Below are positions 5,454 to 6,503 of a DNA stretch of 6,503 bases, in pieces. The notes under the pieces were generated by a model. The model had not been told where the DNA came from, searched no databases, and saw only the letters and a program-made list of their open reading frames with translations. The stretch is taken from positions 1 to 6,503 of the forward strand of contig CAYUWF010000120.1 of the NCBI GenBank assembly GCA_964448245.1. The letters run 5' to 3'. Numbering within the stretch: position 1 is the stretch's first letter; every line of letters starts with the position of its first letter. The translations under genes were made by a program, and so were the position numbers. This DNA comes from DATEVL01 sp964448245 (lineage in GTDB: Bacteria > Chloroflexota > Anaerolineae > Anaerolineales > E44-bin32).

Positions 5454-6281
5454 CTACAGGGAAAAACCGGCCCACGTTCCGGTGAGAGTCAAACGCACCA
5501 GGTCGAGCAGGCCGATTTGCAGCACGGCCAGCCCCAATCCCAGGCCGATCGGCACCGCCAGCCCCTCCCAGGACTCGATCCGATTCTCCCGGCGCAACAC
5601 CAGGAGCGCCACCACGGCATACACCAGCCCCAAGACGACCAGGACACCGGCCGAGCTGAGCAGCGCCAGGGGATAGAGGACCAGCGGATTCTCCGTCAGC
5701 ACGAGCAGGCCGACGGCCGCGGCCAGCAGAAGAAGCAGCCCAGCCTCCCGGAAGGAGGCGACCACCGGTTCCTTCTTCCAGTCGCGCCAGGCATTCTGGT
5801 TGAAACCGGCGAAAACGATCATGCCCAGGGTCAGCCCCATCAGCAGGCCGGTTGTGAGACGCAGCAGGTTGTTCGGCTCGTACGCGTGGGGCGCGCCGGG
5901 GATCAGGGTCAGATAGGAGTTGAGCCCGTCGATGGCCCACGCCGCCGCGAACAAACCGAACATCGCCAGGAGCGCCGGGCGGGGAAAACCACCATGACGG
6001 GACTTCCCCAGCGCCAGCAGGCCCCCGAAGGCGACCAACGCCCCGAGGTACATCCCAGAACAGCGCGCACAGAGAGGCAGGGCGCGTGTCCCCAGGTGGA
6101 AAGAGCGCAGGTCGATGCGGTGGCAGACGGCATAGCCGATGGCGTCCGCTTTCCCGAGCAGGCCTCCCGGGGTCCATAGCAGCCACGCCGCGACCAGCAG
6201 ACCCACCGGCAGGAGCAGACCGAGGGATCCAAGGTGCAGACGGGACGGTGCGCGGCTCGCCGCCGATAGACTGGTGCCCAT
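5454..6281 (-). CDS. DUF2085 family membrane protein
   Basis: This 275-residue polytopic membrane protein begins with a short cytoplasmic tail and a span at about 18-36. It then shows the DUF2085 core: VCHRIDLRSFHLGTRALPL (52-70) followed by CARCSGMYLGAL (71-82), with Cys53-His54 and Cys71/Cys74 as the invariant cysteine and histidine set. AIDGLNSYL (116-124) and NLLRLTTGLLMG (138-149) are further family segments. The half after about 180 is extra hydrophobic sequence with three or four more spans, so this version is longer than a bare DUF2085 domain. The Cys/His set could bind a metal or redox cofactor at the membrane surface; this is inference. The start at 6281 is preferred to the in-frame ATG at 6290, because that one lies inside a TATAAT box and has no ribosome site. 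It is the first gene of the minus-strand cluster. Confidence 0.85.
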   Translation of the reverse strand: MGTSLSAASRAPSRLHLGSLGLLLPVGLLVAAWLLWTPGGLLGKADAIGYAVCHRIDLRSFHLGTRALPLCARCSGMYLGALVAFGGLLALGKSRHGGFPRPALLAMFGLFAAAWAIDGLNSYLTLIPGAPHAYEPNNLLRLTTGLLMGLTLGMIVFAGFNQNAWRDWKKEPVVASFREAGLLLLLAAAVGLLVLTENPLVLYPLALLSSAGVLVVLGLVYAVVALLVLRRENRIESWEGLAVPIGLGLGLAVLQIGLLDLVRLTLTGTWAGFSL

Positions 6282-6294
6282 CGGAGTCATTATA
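6281..6294 (-). promoter_or_regulatory. Leaderless promoter of the membrane-protein cluster
   Basis: On the minus strand a perfect TATAAT occupies 6294-6289. Seven bases (GACTCCG) separate it from the ATG at 6281, so transcription probably starts at or next to that codon. The upstream ATG at 6290 shares its first two bases with the end of the box and could not be transcribed from it. No Shine-Dalgarno precedes either ATG. No clear -35 element is visible at 16-18 bp. Confidence 0.6.
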
Positions 6295-6335
6295 GTCGAA
6301 CGACCCTGGCCAGCCTGACCCTTGCATGACGATCT

Positions 6336-6398
6336 CCCCGCCAGAAGCGCGGGGTTTCCCCGCGGCCCGCTCCTGGAGCTGACAACGCGAGCCGCGGG
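6336..6398. other. GC-rich spacer with mutually exclusive hairpins
   Basis: The divergent spacer between the membrane cluster and the tRNA holds several complementary blocks. CCCCGC (6336-6341) pairs with GCGGGG (6349-6354). The same bases within CGCGGGG (6348-6354) pair with CCCCGCG (6358-6364) across a TTT loop. CCCGCGG (6359-6365) also pairs with CCGCGGG (6392-6398). The three pairings compete. The first hairpin is followed by TTT, so it may be an insulating terminator for plus-strand transcription before the tRNA promoter. No open reading frame here looks like a gene. Confidence 0.4.
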
Positions 6399-6413
6399 CG
6401 ACCTTGCGGGCGG

Positions 6414-6419
6414 TATAAT
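6414..6419 (+). promoter_or_regulatory. -10 element of the tRNA-Asn promoter
   Basis: A perfect TATAAT (6414-6419) lies 10 bases before the first base of mature tRNA-Asn, so transcription would begin about 4 nt ahead of it. No convincing -35 hexamer lies 16-18 bp upstream; that stretch is GC-rich. The position leaves room for only a very short leader. Confidence 0.65.
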
Positions 6420-6429
6420 GCCCGCGCCT

Positions 6430-6502
6430 TCCTCGGTAGCTCAATCGGCAGAGCGGGCGGCTGTTAACCGCTAGGTTCCAGGTTCGAGTCCTGGCCGAGG
6501 AG
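6430..6502 (+). tRNA. tRNA-Asn(GUU)
   Basis: The full cloverleaf can be folded. The acceptor is TCCTCGG (6430-6436) with CCGAGGA (6495-6501). The D stem is GCTC (6439-6442) with GAGC (6451-6454). The anticodon stem is GGCGG (6456-6460) with CCGCT (6468-6472), around loop CTGTTAA with anticodon GTT at 6463-6465. A 5-nt variable loop follows, then the T stem CCAGG (6478-6482) with CCTGG (6490-6494) around TTCGAGT. The discriminator is G6502, the base expected for tRNA-Asn. The window ends one base later with a C, so whether CCA is encoded cannot be decided. No intron or mispairing is seen other than one G-T pair closing the anticodon stem. Confidence 0.97.
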
Positions 6503-6503
6503 C

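Noticed and set aside
5241..6179. 312-residue plus-strand open frame opposite the DUF2085 and DUF4126 genes
   Set aside because: It is Gln/Arg/His-rich without any motif, while the minus strand encodes well-formed membrane proteins with ribosome sites.
1..6503. CRISPR array, transposase, integrase or phage genes
   Set aside because: No spaced direct repeats of 20-40 nt, no terminal inverted repeats around a transposase and no mobile-element proteins were seen on either strand. The tRNA-Asn at the right edge could serve as an integration site, but nothing in the window shows an attachment duplication.

Overview
The window looks like chromosomal DNA of a high-GC bacterium. My best guess is a Chloroflexota lineage such as Anaerolineae or Caldilineae. 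The reasons are indirect: a TPP riboswitch operon joining a thiamin pyrophosphokinase to a ThiXYZ-type ABC importer, a DUF402 protein, the DUF2085/DUF4126/DUF4190 membrane proteins, a short heptanucleotide repeat array, and apparent leaderless starts. No phage, transposon, CRISPR or plasmid genes are visible.

Positions 1-3638, plus strand, form a thiamin acquisition operon. A sigma70-type promoter (6-34) is followed by a TPP riboswitch aptamer (about 54-139) and a perfect 22-nt palindrome (166-187) that contains the Shine-Dalgarno of the first gene. Then come thiN (195-884), the permease thiX (907-1737), the lipoprotein binding protein thiY (1843-2817) and the ATPase thiZ (2814-3638, overlapping thiY by 4 nt). 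When TPP is plentiful the riboswitch should shut off import of a thiamin-related compound and its conversion to TPP. A DUF402 gene (3660-4163) follows closely, either read through from the operon or from its own leaderless promoter. A 13-bp GC hairpin (4206-4234) separates it from the convergent cluster.

Positions 4263-6294, minus strand, read right to left, form a compact set of four small membrane-protein genes: DUF2085 (6281-5454), DUF4126 (5443-4868), DUF4190 (4844-4494) and a 60-residue cysteine-rich single-span protein (4445-4263). The last three have strong AGGAGG-like ribosome sites and short gaps, so this is very probably one operon of unknown function. Its first gene appears to be leaderless, with a perfect TATAAT box 7 nt before the preferred ATG.

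Positions 6295-6503 hold a GC-rich divergent spacer with overlapping hairpins, a perfect TATAAT box (6414-6419), and a tRNA-Asn(GUU) gene running to the window edge.

The observations most worth following are: the nearly complete riboswitch switching mechanism readable from the sequence; the question of what substrate this ThiXYZ carries, since its operon partner is a thiamin kinase; and the uncharacterised four-gene membrane cluster.
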